Shown piece after piece: positions 1 to 8,040 of a stretch of DNA of 45,873 bases; positions within the stretch are counted from its first letter, which is position 1, and each line of letters starts with the position of its first letter. The notes under the pieces are model-generated. The model was not told where the DNA came from. It was given only the letters and a program-made list of their open reading frames with translations, and ran no database searches. Position numbers and translations under genes: made by a program. Origin of the DNA: Bacillota bacterium (GTDB taxonomy: Bacteria; Bacillota; Clostridia; Oscillospirales; Ruminococcaceae); NCBI GenBank assembly GCA_023391005.1, contig JAEWBS010000060.1, forward strand, positions 1-45,873. The letters run 5' to 3'.

Positions 1-6
1 AACACC

Positions 7-20
7 GGGGGGGGGGGGGG
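7..20. repeat. 14-nt G homopolymer
   Basis: Fourteen consecutive G residues, followed within 10 bases by C-rich runs (27-46). Nothing else in the window looks like this. It lies at the very edge of the sequence, so it may be a contig-end or base-calling artefact as easily as a real G-tract. Confidence 0.8.
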
Positions 21-144
21 CACAGACCCCCGCCCCCCGCGCCCAATTGTATGGCCGATCAACACCAAAAGCCCTTACGGCTCAATTTTTGCACCGCCGC
101 ATTGCCCGCACCGGTTCATCACCGGCCGGATGATGACGCGCCGT

Positions 145-182
145 AAAAATATCCGCGCGGATTTCAGGGCGGCTTTGGCCGC
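145..182 (-). terminator. Weak terminator after the transketolase pair
   Basis: Read on the minus strand after the stop at 189, a 5-bp hairpin (169-182, GCGGC/GCCGC) is followed by the palindrome ATCCGCGCGGAT (151-162) and a run of five T. The stems are short, so this is a possible rather than a clear terminator. Confidence 0.35.
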
Positions 183-188
183 GACTGT

Positions 189-1136
189 TTATTTCTTCTT
201 CGAGACGGCCAATTTTGCCTTTGCCGCAATTTCTTCGGCGGTCAGCTTATAGGCTTTGAGCACCGCCTGCGCCTTGCCCGAACGGCCAAATTCATCCTGC
301 ACGCCGTGGCGGACTACCGGCACCGGGTAGTTTTCGCTCAAAAATTCGGTCACCGCAGCACCCAGACCGCCGAGCACGTTATGCTCCTCGCTTGTGACAA
401 TCGCGCCGGTCTCCTTCGCGGCCTTGAGCAGCAGCTCGGTATCGAGCGGCTTAATCGTGTGCAGGTTAATGACGCGGGCCGAAATACCCTCGGCCGACAG
501 CAGTTCGGCGGCCTTGAGCGCCTCCTGAACCATCATGCCCACCGCGACAATCGTCACATCCGAGCCGTCTTTGAGCGTGACACCACGGCCCAACTCGAAA
601 CGATAGCCCTCGACGGCGTCGGTCACTGTTTCGACCGGCAGACGCCCCAGACGCATATAGGCAGGGCCGTCGTATTGGAGCAGCGCCTCGACCGCCAGTT
701 CCATCTCATGGCCGTCGCAGGGGCAGAGCACCATCATGCCCGGAATCGCGCGCATGAGCGCGAAGTCTTCAATACACTGGTGGGTCGCGCCGTCCTCGCC
801 GACCGAGAGACCGCCGTGCGAGCCAACAACCTTAACGTTTAAATGCGGGTAGCAGATCGAATTGCGAACCTGCTCCCACGCACGGCCCGCCGCGAACATC
901 GCAAAGGAGTTGATAAAGACCTTTTTGCCGCAGGTCGCCAGACCCGCGCCCACACCGGCCATGTTCGACTCGGCGATGCCCATATTGAAAAAACGCTCAG
1001 GGCAGGCCTTGGCAAACCCGCCCGACATGGTCGAGCCCGAGAGATCGGCATCAAGCACCACCAGCTCGGGGTTACTGTCGGCCAGCTTGACCAGCGCCTT
1101 GCCGTAGGCCGCGCGTGTTGCAATCACTTCACCCAT
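189..1136 (-). CDS. Transketolase, C-terminal subunit
   Basis: Second half of a split transketolase (315 aa), carrying the pyrimidine-binding and C-terminal domains. With the N-terminal subunit it should form the thiamine-diphosphate enzyme that moves two-carbon ketol units in the non-oxidative pentose phosphate pathway. The order of motifs fits: an acidic VVLDADLSGS start, the FFNMGIAESNMAG segment holding the cofactor-activating glutamate, and a C-terminal domain from about residue 190. The start has an SD-like GGAGGG placed in the last codons of the upstream gene, 4 bp away, so the two halves are translated in tandem. Split transketolases are common in Clostridia and archaea. The function call is firm; which sugar phosphates are used in vivo is not visible. 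Confidence 0.93.
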   Translation of the reverse strand: MGEVIATRAAYGKALVKLADSNPELVVLDADLSGSTMSGGFAKACPERFFNMGIAESNMAGVGAGLATCGKKVFINSFAMFAAGRAWEQVRNSICYPHLNVKVVGSHGGLSVGEDGATHQCIEDFALMRAIPGMMVLCPCDGHEMELAVEALLQYDGPAYMRLGRLPVETVTDAVEGYRFELGRGVTLKDGSDVTIVAVGMMVQEALKAAELLSAEGISARVINLHTIKPLDTELLLKAAKETGAIVTSEEHNVLGGLGAAVTEFLSENYPVPVVRHGVQDEFGRSGKAQAVLKAYKLTAEEIAAKAKLAVSKKK

Positions 1137-1140
1137 CGTC

Positions 1141-1983
1141 TTAACCCTCCAGTCCTTTCAAAAACGCTTCCAGCTCGGTCTTGCCACGCTCGTACTGCTC
1201 GTCGTTGGGGGCCTTGCCGTGCCAGCCGTAATCATTTTCCATAAAAGAGATGCCCTTGCCCTTGACGGTCTTCGCGAGGATAACGGTCGGCTGGCCCTTG
1301 ACGGTCTTAGCCTCGTCAAGCGCGGCTTTAACGGCAGCGTAGTCATGGCCGTCTACTTTAAGCACCTTCCAACCGAAGGCCTCCCACTTTTTGTCGAGCG
1401 GCTCGCTGGGCATAATATCCTTGGTCGCGCCGTCGATCTGAAGGCCGTTGACGTCGACGATACCGCAGAGATTGTCGAGGTTATATTTGGCGGCGGACAT
1501 CGCGGCCTCCCAAATCTGACCCTCGTTGATCTCACCGTCTCCCATCATCGCGTAGACGCGATAATCCTTTTTGTCGAGCTTGCCCGCCAGCGCCATGCCG
1601 ACGGCAGCCGAAAGGCCCTGCCCCAATGATCCGGTCGACATGTCGACACCGTTGACGTGGTGCATTTCGGCGTGACCCGACATATGCCCGTCGATCGAGC
1701 GGAAGAGGTCTAGGTCCTGCTCGGGGAAGAAGCCGCGCAGCGCCAGCACCGAATAAAGGCCCGGGGTGCAGTGCCCCTTGGAAAGCACAAAGTGGTCGCG
1801 GTCGGGGTTCTTGGCGCACGCCGGATCGACGTTCATCGCCTCAAAATATAAGACCGTGAGCATATCCATCGCCGAAAACGACCCGCCAACGTGGCCCGAG
1901 TTGCAGCGGTGCACCGCCTTGAGCGCGGCCAGCCGCGCCTTGGTGGCGATAACCGCCAGCTCTTTGACACGAGATTGTTCCAT
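1141..1983 (-). CDS. Transketolase, N-terminal subunit
   Basis: Thiamine-diphosphate-binding half of the split transketolase (280 aa). Typical features are HRCNSGHVGGSFSAMD near residue 25, the HFVLSKGH segment, and the ThDP/Mg motif GDGEINEGQIWEA near residue 150. An in-frame start exists 26 codons upstream, but the one chosen (MEQSRVKEL) has AAGGA 8-9 nt before it and matches the usual N-terminus of the family. The C-terminal subunit follows after 4 bp, so the two are co-transcribed. A candidate promoter lies at 2109-2137. Confidence 0.93.
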   Translation of the reverse strand: MEQSRVKELAVIATKARLAALKAVHRCNSGHVGGSFSAMDMLTVLYFEAMNVDPACAKNPDRDHFVLSKGHCTPGLYSVLALRGFFPEQDLDLFRSIDGHMSGHAEMHHVNGVDMSTGSLGQGLSAAVGMALAGKLDKKDYRVYAMMGDGEINEGQIWEAAMSAAKYNLDNLCGIVDVNGLQIDGATKDIMPSEPLDKKWEAFGWKVLKVDGHDYAAVKAALDEAKTVKGQPTVILAKTVKGKGISFMENDYGWHGKAPNDEQYERGKTELEAFLKGLEG

Positions 1984-2108
1984 AGCAAAGTTCCTTTCAA
2001 TTCGTTTCTTGTCCGGCAGCGCCGTCCGTTTATTTTTAAGTCTATTTTTTATACAGCGCATAACACAATCCGAAAAACCGCAGCACCATACGCCAAAATC
2101 AAAATACA

Positions 2109-2137
2109 GTTATAAAGTCTGTTCAAATCACTTTAAA
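2109..2137 (-). promoter_or_regulatory. Candidate promoter for the transketolase pair
   Basis: On the minus strand TTTAAA (2132-2137) and TATAAC (2109-2114) are separated by 17 nt. The -10 is good and the -35 is weak. Predicted start is near 2102, leaving a leader of about 120 nt. The rest of the 328-bp gap 1984-2311 shows no gene; a small imperfect hairpin (about 2244-2273) is the only other structure seen. Confidence 0.45.
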
Positions 2138-2311
2138 ATAACCGCCTCGGCAGACTATAGTGCGACTTGTTTGAGTCCCGGTGCCACACATAGCCAACTG
2201 CTCTTTTGCGGTCTTTTTAATCTGATGCGCAATATTCTACATGCCGTTGGCAACACCTCATTGCCCAGCCAAAAAGCAAGCGCTATACCCCGCAGCAGCA
2301 CGTAGGGCCCT

Positions 2312-3811
2312 CTATTTTTTCAGAACCGACAGATCGAGCGCGTCAAAGCCTTGCAGCAGCACGGCCACCCGGTTCATCAATGTTTGGCAGTCGCCGGAGG
2401 CGTTACCCTCAACATTGAGCGGCAGCAATGGATCGTGCAGCGACAGACGCAACAGCACCCACCCTTCTGGGAAGGTCAGCCGCACCCCCTCGTAGGAGTT
2501 GGGCGCAATCGTGTAGCCCGCCTGCGCCGCCCGCGCCTCAAAGGCCTTGAGCGCGGCCTTGCCGGTCTCGGCAAAGTCGGCCCCCGCGATCGGAATGCGC
2601 ACCTCTTTTTCTTCAAACGCGGGGGCGAGCGCCTCAATCAGCGCACCCAGCCGCTTGCCCTGCGCCTTGGCGCGCGCGGCGGCCACGAGCAGCTTGACCG
2701 CCATATAGGCCCCGTCGTCGAGAAAATAATTCTCGGACAGCGCGCCGTGACCCGAGGTCTCGATGGCCAGCGGGCAGACGATGCCCGCTTTATTTAAGCG
2801 GATCGCCTCATTGATGACATTTTTATAGCCGCGCTTAAAGCGGTGATGTTTAAGGCCCAGTGCCCCCTCTAAAAACGTGGTCAGCCGGTCGGAGGTGACC
2901 GAGTCGGTGACGACGGTCGCGCCGGGATAGTCGGGGGCGAGCACCGCCGCCATCATCCCAATAATCGCGTCGCGGTTGACCTCCTCGCCGTTTGGCAGCA
3001 CCGCCGACATGCGGTCGACGTCGGTGTCAAAGATAATGCCGAGATCGGCGCTATTTTGCACCGTCGCCGCGCGGATCGACGCCATCGCGGCCTTATTTTC
3101 CGGGTTGGGCATGTGGTTGGGGAAAGTGCCGTCCGGCTCTAAAAACTGGCTGCCCGAAATGTCGGCCCCCAGCGGGCGCAGCACCCGCTCGGCAAAGAAG
3201 CCGCCCGCGCCGTTACCCGCGTCAAGCACCACATGCAGCCCGGCGAGCGGGCGCGCATAGTCCGCGGCATTGACGCCGCGCTTAATCTTCTCACACAAAT
3301 CGTTTGAATAAAGCGCAATTAAGTCCAGCGGTTGCGCGGTTTTATCGCTGTAATTCGGCGTGACAGCCTCCGCCGCCTGAAGCACCGCTTTGATGTCCGG
3401 CTTGTCAAACCCGCCGTCGCGGCTAAAGAGCTTGAGGCCGTTGCGCTCCATCGGCAGATGGCTGGCCGTGATCATCACCGAGCCGTCAAAATCGGTCTCG
3501 GGGTAGACCGTGGCGCAGAACATCGCGGGGGTCGAGGCCATCGCGCAGTCAAAGGCCTGCGCGCCCGTTGTGAGCACACCGGCGAGAATCGCTTTTTTCA
3601 GCGCCGCCGCCGTCACGCGCGAGTCATGCCCCACGCCAATTTTAAGACGCTCGCAGGCTTTGCCGGTCTTATCGGCAATATAGCGCACAAACGCGATCGC
3701 AATTTGGTTTGCAATGTCCTCGGTGAGGTTCACCGGCGCGCCGTTTGGCACCGCCAGCGCCACCCCTCGGATATCGCTGCCGTTTTGCAGCGATGAAAGA
3801 TCGGTGTTCAT
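2312..3811 (-). CDS. Phosphohexomutase (phosphomannomutase/phosphoglucomutase family)
   Basis: Alpha-D-phosphohexomutase of 499 aa that should interconvert hexose 1- and 6-phosphates, feeding cell-wall and nucleotide-sugar synthesis. Visible landmarks are the phosphoserine loop TASHLP (residues 115-120; TASHNP is more usual), the metal-binding loop DTDVDR (262-267; DGDGDR is usual) and the sugar-binding ETSGHG. These variants are seen in some Clostridial members but leave the substrate (mannose, glucose or glucosamine) open. The longest frame begins at 3874, but those first codons are the promoter -10 itself. The chosen ATG at 3811 has GGGGGAG 8 nt upstream. The gene appears monocistronic. 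Confidence 0.85.
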   Translation of the reverse strand: MNTDLSSLQNGSDIRGVALAVPNGAPVNLTEDIANQIAIAFVRYIADKTGKACERLKIGVGHDSRVTAAALKKAILAGVLTTGAQAFDCAMASTPAMFCATVYPETDFDGSVMITASHLPMERNGLKLFSRDGGFDKPDIKAVLQAAEAVTPNYSDKTAQPLDLIALYSNDLCEKIKRGVNAADYARPLAGLHVVLDAGNGAGGFFAERVLRPLGADISGSQFLEPDGTFPNHMPNPENKAAMASIRAATVQNSADLGIIFDTDVDRMSAVLPNGEEVNRDAIIGMMAAVLAPDYPGATVVTDSVTSDRLTTFLEGALGLKHHRFKRGYKNVINEAIRLNKAGIVCPLAIETSGHGALSENYFLDDGAYMAVKLLVAAARAKAQGKRLGALIEALAPAFEEKEVRIPIAGADFAETGKAALKAFEARAAQAGYTIAPNSYEGVRLTFPEGWVLLRLSLHDPLLPLNVEGNASGDCQTLMNRVAVLLQGFDALDLSVLKK

Positions 3812-3865
3812 CAGCATCTCTCCCCCGGTTTTCATGTTGCCGTCCGCATCGTTTGGTTCAGATTT

Positions 3866-3893
3866 ATTATACACCTCTTTGGCCCCAACACAA
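3866..3893 (-). promoter_or_regulatory. Promoter of the phosphohexomutase gene
   Basis: Minus-strand TTGTGT (3888-3893), 16-nt spacer, perfect TATAAT (3866-3871). Predicted transcription start near 3859. It lies inside the longest reading frame of the gene, which rules out the upstream start codon. Confidence 0.6.
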
Positions 3894-4013
3894 CCTAACC
3901 GCGCCTTTTTTCTCTTTGTGCGACAGAAAGTATGCCAAAAATCGGGTTGCTTTTGTCATACTAAACACACCTAAAAACGGATGCCGTATCCGGCAACCGG
4001 GCGCGCAGACGCA

Positions 4014-4051
4014 GCAAAATGCCGCGGACGGCTAAAGGCCATCCGCAGCAT
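4014..4051 (-). terminator. Rho-independent terminator of the malic enzyme gene
   Basis: Minus strand: a 12-bp GC-rich stem (4038-4049 with 4021-4032, two G-U pairs), 5-nt loop, then TTTT. It begins 12 bp past the stop of the malic enzyme gene. Confidence 0.75.
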
Positions 4052-4062
4052 GCGCACTTAGG

Positions 4063-5235
4063 TCAGATTCTCGCGACGCCGCTCTTGCGCGCGGCCTCGG
4101 CAACAGCCGTCGCCACCGCGTCTCTGACGCGCGGGTCAAACGGCGCGGGGATAATGTACTCGGCCGACAGCTCCTCGTCCGAGACAAGGCCGGCCAGCGC
4201 ATAAGCGGCGGCAATCTTCATCTCGTCGTTGATGTCGCTGGCGCGCACGTCGAACGCGCCGCGGAAAATGGCCGGGAAGGCCAGCACGTTATTGATCTGG
4301 TTTGCAAAGTCGGAGCGTCCGGTACCGACCACCGCAGCGCCTGCGGCAAGCGCCGCGTCCGGCATAATTTCAGGCGTGGGGTTCGCCATCGGGAAAAGGA
4401 TGGCCTTATTGGCCATGGTGCGCACCATTTCGCCGGTGACGGTGCCCGGGGCTGAGACACCGATAAACACATCGGCGCCGCGCAGCACCTCGGCCAGCGT
4501 GCCGCGTTTACCGAGCTTGTTTGAAATTTTAGCCATCTCCTGCTTCTCACTGTTGAGGTTGTCACGGCCTTCGTAAATAGCGCCTTGGCGGTCACACATG
4601 ACGACGTCCTTGAGACCCATCGCCATCAGCAGCTTGATGATCGCGATGCCCGCCGCGCCCGCGCCGCTTGTGACAACGCTGATATCCTGCATGTTTCTGC
4701 CGGTCAGCTTGAGCGCGTTGATCAAAGCGGCCAGTGTCACCACAGCGGTGCCGTGCTGGTCGTCGTGGAAGATCGGGATATCGCAGCGCGCCTTTAACTG
4801 GCGCTCAATCTCAAAGCAGCGGGGCGCGGAAATATCCTCAAGGTTGACGCCGCCAAAGCTGCCTGCTAAAAGCGCGACGGTGTTGACAATATCCTCCACC
4901 TTCTGCGAGCGGATGCACAGCGGCACGGCATCGACGCCGCCAAAGGTTTTAAAGAGCACGCATTTGCCCTCCATAACCGGCATGCCCGCCTCGGGGCCGA
5001 TATCACCCAGACCCAGCACCGCCGTGCCATCGGTGACAACCGCGACCGTGTTCCAGCGCCCGGTCAAATCGTAGCTCTTGTTGGGGTCCTTTTGTATCTC
5101 AAGGCACGGGGTGGCGACACCGGGGGTGTAGGCCAGCGACAGCTCCTCCTTGCCGGTGACGGCAACCTTGGACACCATTTCAATCTTGCCGCGCAGCGCA
5201 TAATGCAGCTTGAGCGATTCCTGTGCGTAATCCAT
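4063..5235 (-). CDS. Malic enzyme (short, NAD(P)-dependent type)
   Basis: Oxidative decarboxylation of malate to pyruvate in the cytoplasm. The 390-aa length is that of the short bacterial malic enzymes without a phosphotransacetylase tail. Motifs in order: GLGDIGPEAG (about 75-84), the HDDQHGT active-site segment (157-163) and the dinucleotide-binding GAGAAG (191-196). The start at 5235 has AGGAGGA 6 nt upstream; a longer in-frame start at 5262 has no such site. The gene has its own promoter and terminator, so it is monocistronic. Cofactor preference cannot be read from the sequence with certainty. Its neighbours, transketolase and hydrogenase, fit a fermentative carbon and redox theme. Confidence 0.93.
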   Translation of the reverse strand: MDYAQESLKLHYALRGKIEMVSKVAVTGKEELSLAYTPGVATPCLEIQKDPNKSYDLTGRWNTVAVVTDGTAVLGLGDIGPEAGMPVMEGKCVLFKTFGGVDAVPLCIRSQKVEDIVNTVALLAGSFGGVNLEDISAPRCFEIERQLKARCDIPIFHDDQHGTAVVTLAALINALKLTGRNMQDISVVTSGAGAAGIAIIKLLMAMGLKDVVMCDRQGAIYEGRDNLNSEKQEMAKISNKLGKRGTLAEVLRGADVFIGVSAPGTVTGEMVRTMANKAILFPMANPTPEIMPDAALAAGAAVVGTGRSDFANQINNVLAFPAIFRGAFDVRASDINDEMKIAAAYALAGLVSDEELSAEYIIPAPFDPRVRDAVATAVAEAARKSGVARI

Positions 5236-5279
5236 AAATAGTCCTCCTAAAGCCCTTTTCACGTAGTATCATAAACTGT

Positions 5280-5308
5280 ATTATAGGGGAGTTTCGCCGC
5301 TTTTGCAA
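5280..5308 (-). promoter_or_regulatory. Promoter of the malic enzyme gene
   Basis: Minus-strand TTGCAA (5303-5308), 17-nt spacer, TATAAT (5280-5285). Predicted start near 5273, giving a leader of about 38 nt to the ATG at 5235. Confidence 0.75.
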
Positions 5309-5330
5309 TCTTTACCACCACTTTATTTCA

Positions 5331-5372
5331 AAAGAAAACCGGAGGATATCAGCGTTCGCTCATATCCTCCGG
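5331..5372 (-). terminator. Rho-independent terminator of the hydrogenase gene
   Basis: Minus strand, 7 bp past the stop: an 11-bp perfect stem (5362-5372 with 5339-5349), a 12-nt loop that can pair further (AGCG/CGCT), then TTTTCTTT. A clear intrinsic terminator. Confidence 0.85.
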
Positions 5373-5379
5373 TGTGATT

Positions 5380-6897
5380 TTATTGATCAAGCTCGTGCAG
5401 CCGCGCCGCGTAGGGCGAATTGATCGAATTATGCTCGGCCGCCGTGCCCTGATAGCGCGAAACATTTGCCGCGCTCTTATAGACGGGCTGAATGGTACCG
5501 GCGCCGGCCACACAGCCGCCGGGGCAGCCCATACCCTCAAGCAGATAGCCGTTGCGCTTGCCCGCGCGGGCCAGCATCAGCATTTTGCGGCATTCGCGCA
5601 GGCCGTCGGCATAATCGGTCAGCACCTCGCGATCGGGGTCGATGCTCTTAATCGCGTGGGTCACAGCGCCTGCCACGCCGCCCGAAACGGCAAAGCCGCG
5701 TCCCGCGCCGGTTGATTCGGCGAACACCTCGGTCTCGACCGGCTCAATCGTGTTCAGGTCGATGCCCTTGGCGTCGAACAGGCCCTGAAGCTCCTCAAAG
5801 GTCAGCACAAAATCCACATCGCTGCGCACGGTGCGGCGCGAGGCCTCGAGCTTTTTCGCGGCGCAGGGGCCGATAAATACCACACGTGCGTTGGGGCGCT
5901 CCTTTTTGATCATACGCGCCGTCAACACCATCGGGGTGAGCGTCATCGAAATGTAGGACGCAAATTCGGGGAACAGCTTTTTGGCCATCACGCTCCACGA
6001 GGGGCAACAGCTCGTCGCCATAAAGGGCTGCTCGGCGGGCACCTTCTCAAGAAAATCGTGCGCTTCTTCAATGGTGCACAGGTCGGCGCCGATCGAGACG
6101 TCGGCCATATCGGCAAAGCCGAGCGCCTTCATGGCCGCCATCATCTTCTGGGGCGTCACCTTGTCGCCAAACTGGCCGACAAAGGCGGGGGCAACCGCCG
6201 CGATCACCTCATCCCCCTTTTTGATGGCGTGAATCAGCTGAAAGATCTGGCTCTTGTCCGCAATGGCCGAGAACGGACAGTTGACAAGGCACATGCCGCA
6301 GCTCACACACTTGTCATAGTCGATTTTGGCGCGCCCGAGCTCGTCGCTCTCAATCGCGTCCATACCGCAGGCCGCGGCACAGGGGCGTTCAATCTTAATA
6401 ATCGCATTATAAGCACACTGTTCAATGCACTTGCCGCACTTAATACATTTGCTTTGGTCAATGACGCTTTTGTTGCCCTTGACCGTTTGGACGGCATCCT
6501 TGGGGCAAACCTCGCGGCAAGGGTGGGCGATGCAGCCCTGACAGGCGTCGGTCACCCGCACCTGCTTGGTGGGGCAGGCGTTGCAGGCAAACGAAATGAT
6601 GTTGACCAGCGGCGGGTCATAATATTTTTGGGCGATGGCGCTCTCGTCGATGCCGTCGTCGACCGGCGCATGCTCCGACACCGGGCGCAGCGGCAGGCCG
6701 ATGGCAAGCCTTAGGCGCTCGGCAACGATCGCGCGCTCTAAAAAGATGTTCTCACGGTTGGCTGCCACCTCACCCGGAATAATCTTAAAAGGCAGTGCCG
6801 CAATGCGCGAATAGTCGCCGCCCTCGTAAGCCAGACGGGCAATTTCGGTAAAAACGCTTCTTCGAATGTCGTTGACAAATGTGTGAACGCCTCTCAC
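5380..6897 (-). CDS. Monomeric [FeFe]-hydrogenase
   Basis: Iron-only hydrogenase of 505 aa with an N-terminal set of iron-sulfur sites and a C-terminal H-cluster domain. H-cluster motifs are TSCCPSW (295-301), GPCAAKK (343-349) and EGMGCPGGC (454-462). Both cysteines of the first motif are present, including the one known to donate protons in catalytic enzymes, so it is probably active. Cysteine clusters at about 105-131, 151-161, 173-177 and 197-207 suggest several [4Fe-4S] centres. The second motif (IGPC rather than MPC) and the architecture suggest a group B enzyme rather than the classical group A; this assignment is inference. Start is GTG with GGGGGAG 5 nt upstream. No maturation genes (hydEFG) are in the window. 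The gene is a single-gene unit with its own promoter and terminator. Confidence 0.9.
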   Translation of the reverse strand: MRGVHTFVNDIRRSVFTEIARLAYEGGDYSRIAALPFKIIPGEVAANRENIFLERAIVAERLRLAIGLPLRPVSEHAPVDDGIDESAIAQKYYDPPLVNIISFACNACPTKQVRVTDACQGCIAHPCREVCPKDAVQTVKGNKSVIDQSKCIKCGKCIEQCAYNAIIKIERPCAAACGMDAIESDELGRAKIDYDKCVSCGMCLVNCPFSAIADKSQIFQLIHAIKKGDEVIAAVAPAFVGQFGDKVTPQKMMAAMKALGFADMADVSIGADLCTIEEAHDFLEKVPAEQPFMATSCCPSWSVMAKKLFPEFASYISMTLTPMVLTARMIKKERPNARVVFIGPCAAKKLEASRRTVRSDVDFVLTFEELQGLFDAKGIDLNTIEPVETEVFAESTGAGRGFAVSGGVAGAVTHAIKSIDPDREVLTDYADGLRECRKMLMLARAGKRNGYLLEGMGCPGGCVAGAGTIQPVYKSAANVSRYQGTAAEHNSINSPYAARLHELDQ

Positions 6898-6967
6898 AAA
6901 TACTCCCCCTTTAATTTATGTGCATAGAGCACAACTTCAACTCTATTATTTTGTTTAATTCCTTAAT

Positions 6968-6996
6968 ATTATAGCAAGTTGCGCTGTCATTTACAA
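6968..6996 (-). promoter_or_regulatory. Promoter of the hydrogenase gene
   Basis: Minus-strand TTGTAA (6991-6996), 17-nt spacer, TATAAT (6968-6973); predicted start near 6961, leaving a leader of about 64 nt. The leader is very AT-rich. Confidence 0.7.
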
Positions 6997-7086
6997 TAGC
7001 CAAATGCAAGCTATACTGTCATTTTGCCTGTATTTTGACACAAATATTTTATTTGCTTTAAAAACCACGCTCTTTTACGCTTTTCA

Positions 7087-7116
7087 TTGCGTTTTATTTG
7101 CATTTTATTGTATAAT
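7087..7116 (+). promoter_or_regulatory. Candidate promoter of the C39-like peptidase gene
   Basis: TTGCGT (7087-7092), 18-nt spacer, perfect TATAAT (7111-7116). Predicted start near 7123, about 58 nt before the ATG at 7181. A second, poorer candidate is TTGACA at 7035-7040, with no good -10. Confidence 0.5.
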
Positions 7117-7180
7117 AACCGCAAAGCGATTATTCGCCGCGCCTTATAAAGGCGCATGCGCAGAAGGGATTGCGGTAGAG

Positions 7181-7858
7181 ATGGCTAATAACCGACGGCC
7201 AAAATTGTCAAAGCAGCCTGTGCGCCGGTGGCTGACGCTGCTCGCGGTTGCTTTTGGCGTTGTCGTCTTGATAGTTGCAACGCTCTTGTTCGCGGGCAAC
7301 TCCTGGGGGTTGACGCCATCGGTTTTGTTTAAGCAATCGTTGCCCCAAAAAGATGCGATCGCGGCTGATTTTCCCGATTCTTATTTAATTGAGACGCCTA
7401 ACTATTTTGAACAGCAGGGAACCAATCAATGCGGCGGATTTGCGTCGGCCTTTGTGATGCGTCACTTTGGGCAGGACTATTCGGGTAAGGACGTCTACGA
7501 CCAGTTCGACGCCAAGCTTTCTTCGGGCTACGTGCTGCCTCAGGCCATCTTGGATTATTTTAACGGCGCGCACTATCAAATTGCGCTGTATCAATCCGAC
7601 CTGCCTCAGCTGAAAACACGGGTCGCGCAGGGGAATCCGATCATTATTCTTATGGGTCAAGGCGGCAGCTGGCAGCACTACGCCGTGGTTGTCGGCTATG
7701 ATGAAGAAAATATTTACCTGTTCGACTCTCTTAAACAGACGGTTGCGGACAATGCTTATTATAACCGCAGCATGCCGACCGCTTATTTTGAACAGCTTTG
7801 GAATAACGGCCTCCCGTTTTTTGAGCGCGCTTGTTTTACAATAAAAAGGATTGAATAG
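7181..7858 (+). CDS. Membrane-anchored C39-like cysteine peptidase
   Basis: Protein of 225 aa: a basic N-terminus, one transmembrane segment (about residues 17-40), then an exported domain resembling the peptidase C39-like fold. Candidate catalytic residues are Cys84 in GTNQCGGFASAF, His166 in GGSWQHYAVVVGYD and Asp182 in YLFDS. The topology puts the peptidase outside the membrane. Unlike bacteriocin-processing C39 peptidases it is not fused to, or next to, an ABC transporter, so the substrate is unknown. The frame is open back to 7004, but the TATAAT at 7111 and the homology start support 7181. The SD (AAGGG) is rather far, about 12 nt, so the exact start is less certain. Candidate promoter at 7087-7116. 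Confidence 0.7.
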   Translation: MANNRRPKLSKQPVRRWLTLLAVAFGVVVLIVATLLFAGNSWGLTPSVLFKQSLPQKDAIAADFPDSYLIETPNYFEQQGTNQCGGFASAFVMRHFGQDYSGKDVYDQFDAKLSSGYVLPQAILDYFNGAHYQIALYQSDLPQLKTRVAQGNPIIILMGQGGSWQHYAVVVGYDEENIYLFDSLKQTVADNAYYNRSMPTAYFEQLWNNGLPFFERACFTIKRIE

Positions 7859-7904
7859 GCTGAGCGGCATTCCTTTTAAACAGCTTATCACCTATAAACG
7901 CGCA

Positions 7905-7946
7905 GAGATGCCGGCTGTTGGTACTACGCAAAGAGCACGGCATCTC
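7905..7946. repeat. 9-bp inverted repeat between the peptidase gene and lepA
   Basis: GAGATGCCG (7905-7913) and CGGCATCTC (7938-7946) form a perfect 9-bp stem around a 24-nt loop. No T-run follows on either strand. It sits 47 nt after the peptidase stop and 95 nt before lepA, so it could stabilise or process the upstream mRNA 3' end. Confidence 0.55.
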
Positions 7947-8000
7947 ACCGTCTAACGCACTCCTGTTATGCCCCGTTATATCATTTGCTTACGCTCACAC

Positions 8001-8006
8001 TATAAT
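8001..8006 (+). promoter_or_regulatory. Possible -10 element for lepA-hemW
   Basis: Perfect TATAAT 35 bp before the lepA ATG. The hexamer 17 nt upstream (ATATCA) is a poor -35, so the call rests on the -10 only. Confidence 0.35.
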
Positions 8007-8040
8007 AAAAACGATATTATCAGTCGAAGGAGACTACACA

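Noticed and set aside
306..842. Long plus-strand frame opposite the transketolase C subunit
   Set aside because: An antisense shadow of a well-supported gene in GC-rich DNA; no family recognised.
6945..6970. Rex-like redox operator in the hydrogenase promoter
   Set aside because: The stretch TATTAAGGAATTAAACAA has only partial similarity to TTGTTAA-4-TTAACAA and the wrong spacing.
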